Part shown: one piece after another, positions 62,342 to 64,000 of the stretch
Numbering within the stretch: the stretch's first letter is position 1
Layout of the letters: each line of letters starts with the position of its first letter
NCBI GenBank assembly: GCA_019454125.1
Contig: CP075365.1
Span: 424,218 to 488,217, forward strand
Source of the DNA: Fimbriimonadaceae bacterium
Lineage (GTDB): Bacteria > Armatimonadota > Fimbriimonadia > Fimbriimonadales > Fimbriimonadaceae
Direction: 5' to 3'
Length of the DNA stretch: 64,000 bases
Translations under genes and position numbers: made by a program
Notes under the pieces: generated by a model
Database searches by the model: none
The model's input: the letters and a program-made list of their open reading frames with translations, nothing else
Told to the model about the DNA's origin: nothing

Positions 62342-64000
62342 TCAGAACCGTCTGCTCCACGAAATCGAGAGCCGCCAGGGCACCGTGTTCGTCACCGCAA
62401 GGCTGAGGCGCGTGCGGCCCAGGAAAGCGGCGAACGGCGGTCGGTAGCTCAGGCGCAGTTCCCAATTGCTCGCCGTGCCGCCCCTCCTCTCCAGTTCTTG
62501 CACTGCTTCCAGGACAAGCTGCTTCGAGAGCAACTTGCCGGCGTTCAAGACAAACCCCTGAAGCGGGTTATAGGTCACTTCGAGGAAGTCGAGTCCGATG
62601 GCCTTCATTACCTCGTTGCTGATGCCGCGCGTGAGCGCGGGAACTGCGATCGAATAAGCGGTCTCGCGCAGGAAACCATCGCGGTCCCCGCCGCCAAATG
62701 TAGTTCCTGCCAGGCCCTCGACCAGGTCGCGCTGGCCCAAGACTGCGAGAATCTCGCTCGTCGAGAGGCCGGGCGGATCGCTGACGCCGGTGATCACGAG
62801 CGAATCACCGTCTAAGAGGTTGCCACGGATGGAGAGGTCTATGCGATAAGGCTCGAACTGGCCAAGCGGGCTGCGCGCGACGATGCGGCTCGTTCCTTCA
62901 AGGTTAACGTCCACCCGCGGAATGGACAAGCCGCTATCGAGTTGGCTGAGCAGGGCTCGTACACGGCCGCCAGGCTGAAGCGCGACAGACGTCGTGGGCA
63001 AGCGAAGCTCCCCGCTTTGTAGCATCAAGGGCAAGTCGAGCGCCGGGTTTGCAAGTGATCCAGCGAGGACGCCCGAGCCCGCGAGCTCTAGGTTTCCTAC
63101 CGGCGTCACGATGCGGCTGCCCTGGCCAACATTTATCGCGACGTTATCAAACAGGATCTCAAGAACAGGGGCTTCGCTCACTGACGCGGTCGCTAGTTCT
63201 GTGGGATAAACCTGGGCGTTCTCTAACGTAACCGATCCTGCGGTGCTGATCCTCCCCAGGGTGCCCGAAAGTGTGAGGTTAGTGCTAACGTATCCAGAAG
63301 TCGGGGGGCTCGCCGCATCCAAGGTTTGAGAAAGCCTTAGCCGATCAACTCGTACATTGCCCCTTATCTCTCCAGCCAGAAACGTGGAAAGCCCGTCGAT
63401 GGCTGTTTCAAGGCTCGGTGTCGTGGCGACGATCTCGGCCGCGATTTCCCCTTTTTCTCCACTCTGGGCGTTTGCGGTGAGCGTCGTGATGTTGTTCTCG
63501 TGGTTCAGCTCCAAATCTGCGTCGCGGAGCACAAGGTCTGGGTTTTCTAACGAAAGTCGCGTGGCCCGGACTCTAGCCGTAGCCGTCAGGTTTCTTGTGT
63601 CCCGGTCAAAGGTATAAAGCGCGCTTCCTGAAACAGTCCCTTCTGACTCTTCATAGCGGATATTCGTTATATAATCACGGAACGCTTCGAGCGGTCGTGA
63701 CTCGAATTCTGCTGAGACAATTGCTTTCTTGGAAGAATCTGCGTTCTCCGCGAGCGCCTCAAAGGGAACAGTTGCTAAAAGTGTCCCCGAGAAACCTTGA
63801 TAAGTTACTTTCCCGCTCGCATCGACTCCTTTATTGGAGATCACAGCTTCATCGATGTTAACACTCGCTGGAATTCGTGCCACTTCTCCATCCTTGCCGG
63901 TGATAGTGGAAAGGGATGCGAAAAGGCTGGCCCTGCCGACCGGTTCTTTCACCGTTCCGCTCAGGGTAGCCGTCACCGAAAGAGTCCCAGCTACCAGAGG
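62342..64000 (-). CDS. tamB: TamB-like translocation/assembly protein, N-terminus outside window
   Basis: The frame has no stop up to the right edge, so only the C-terminal 552 residues are here. The repeated beta-rich strands and the DUF490-type end (GDSLVITGVSDPPGLSTSEILAVLGQRDLV) match TamB, a periplasm-spanning protein that moves phospholipids or helps barrel assembly. It ends 81 bases before bamA in the same orientation, typical for TamB/Omp85 gene pairs. Confidence 0.9.
   Translation of the reverse strand, partial: PLVAGTLSVTATLSGTVKEPVGRASLFASLSTITGKDGEVARIPASVNIDEAVISNKGVDASGKVTYQGFSGTLLATVPFEALAENADSSKKAIVSAEFESRPLEAFRDYITNIRYEESEGTVSGSALYTFDRDTRNLTATARVRATRLSLENPDLVLRDADLELNHENNITTLTANAQSGEKGEIAAEIVATTPSLETAIDGLSTFLAGEIRGNVRVDRLRLSQTLDAASPPTSGYVSTNLTLSGTLGRISTAGSVTLENAQVYPTELATASVSEAPVLEILFDNVAINVGQGSRIVTPVGNLELAGSGVLAGSLANPALDLPLMLQSGELRLPTTSVALQPGGRVRALLSQLDSGLSIPRVDVNLEGTSRIVARSPLGQFEPYRIDLSIRGNLLDGDSLVITGVSDPPGLSTSEILAVLGQRDLVEGLAGTTFGGGDRDGFLRETAYSIAVPALTRGISNEVMKAIGLDFLEVTYNPLQGFVLNAGKLLSKQLVLEAVQELERRGGTASNWELRLSYRPPFAAFLGRTRLSLAVTNTVPWRLSISWSRRF

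Overview
This is a GC-rich bacterial chromosome segment that is almost entirely coding and has no insertion sequences, prophage genes, CRISPR arrays or rRNA. The host is a diderm. It encodes lipid A enzymes (LpxC, LpxD), BamA, a Skp/OmpH chaperone, a TamB-like protein, and an outer-membrane porin carrying an S-layer-homology (SLH) domain. It also has traits common in Gram-positive relatives: CdaA/CdaR cyclic-di-AMP synthesis, YmdB, a DUF1385 protein and RecX overlapping RecA. This mix, with frequent TTG/GTG starts, fits Armatimonadota, probably Fimbriimonadia. The taxonomic call is inference.

Layout. 0-10 kb: an edge-truncated hypothetical gene, an ANTAR response regulator, an Hsp20 chaperone with a HAIR-like operator, a secreted tricorn-like protease, a small secreted protein, the cytochrome c maturation operon ccmABCD (with a 43-residue ccmD hidden in the end of ccmC), and a membrane GAF/degenerate-GGDEF sensor followed by a TPR protein. 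10-20 kb: metK, a cdaA-cdaR-acetyltransferase operon, pheA, a flagellin-like small protein, an isochorismatase-family hydrolase, an M42 aminopeptidase and the SLH porin. 20-26.6 kb: a phosphohexomutase, endonuclease IV, a CBS-DUF1385/secG/metallophosphatase operon, pdxS and a THUMP-like methyltransferase.

26.6-37.7 kb: an uncharacterised envelope trio (zinc-finger membrane protein, double STN-domain periplasmic protein, Pro/Lys-rich membrane protein), tatD, an unknown membrane protein, a DUF58/rhodanese/acyl-CoA ligase operon with a divergent RDD gene, then recF-DUF721-comEC in tight overlap. recF appears to lack a canonical start codon.

37.7-64 kb: every gene lies on the minus strand. They are valS, cdsA, a PKD protein, ymdB, recA-recX, a sulfur-handling group (two TSUP permeases, a rhodanese, an MBL-rhodanese protein) around tRNA-Arg and next to an ECF sigma factor, a metallophosphoesterase, a matrixin-type protease, prfA, an SPFH/M50 pair, alaS, and the outer-membrane cluster tamB-bamA-skp-lipoprotein-lpxD-lpxC.

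The strongest candidates for undescribed biology are the STN-domain envelope trio, the orphan lipoprotein between skp and lpxD, the CBS-DUF1385 fusion, the sigma-factor-linked sulfur group, and the SLH porin as an outer-membrane tether. All assignments rest on reading motifs and gene order by eye. No database search was run.
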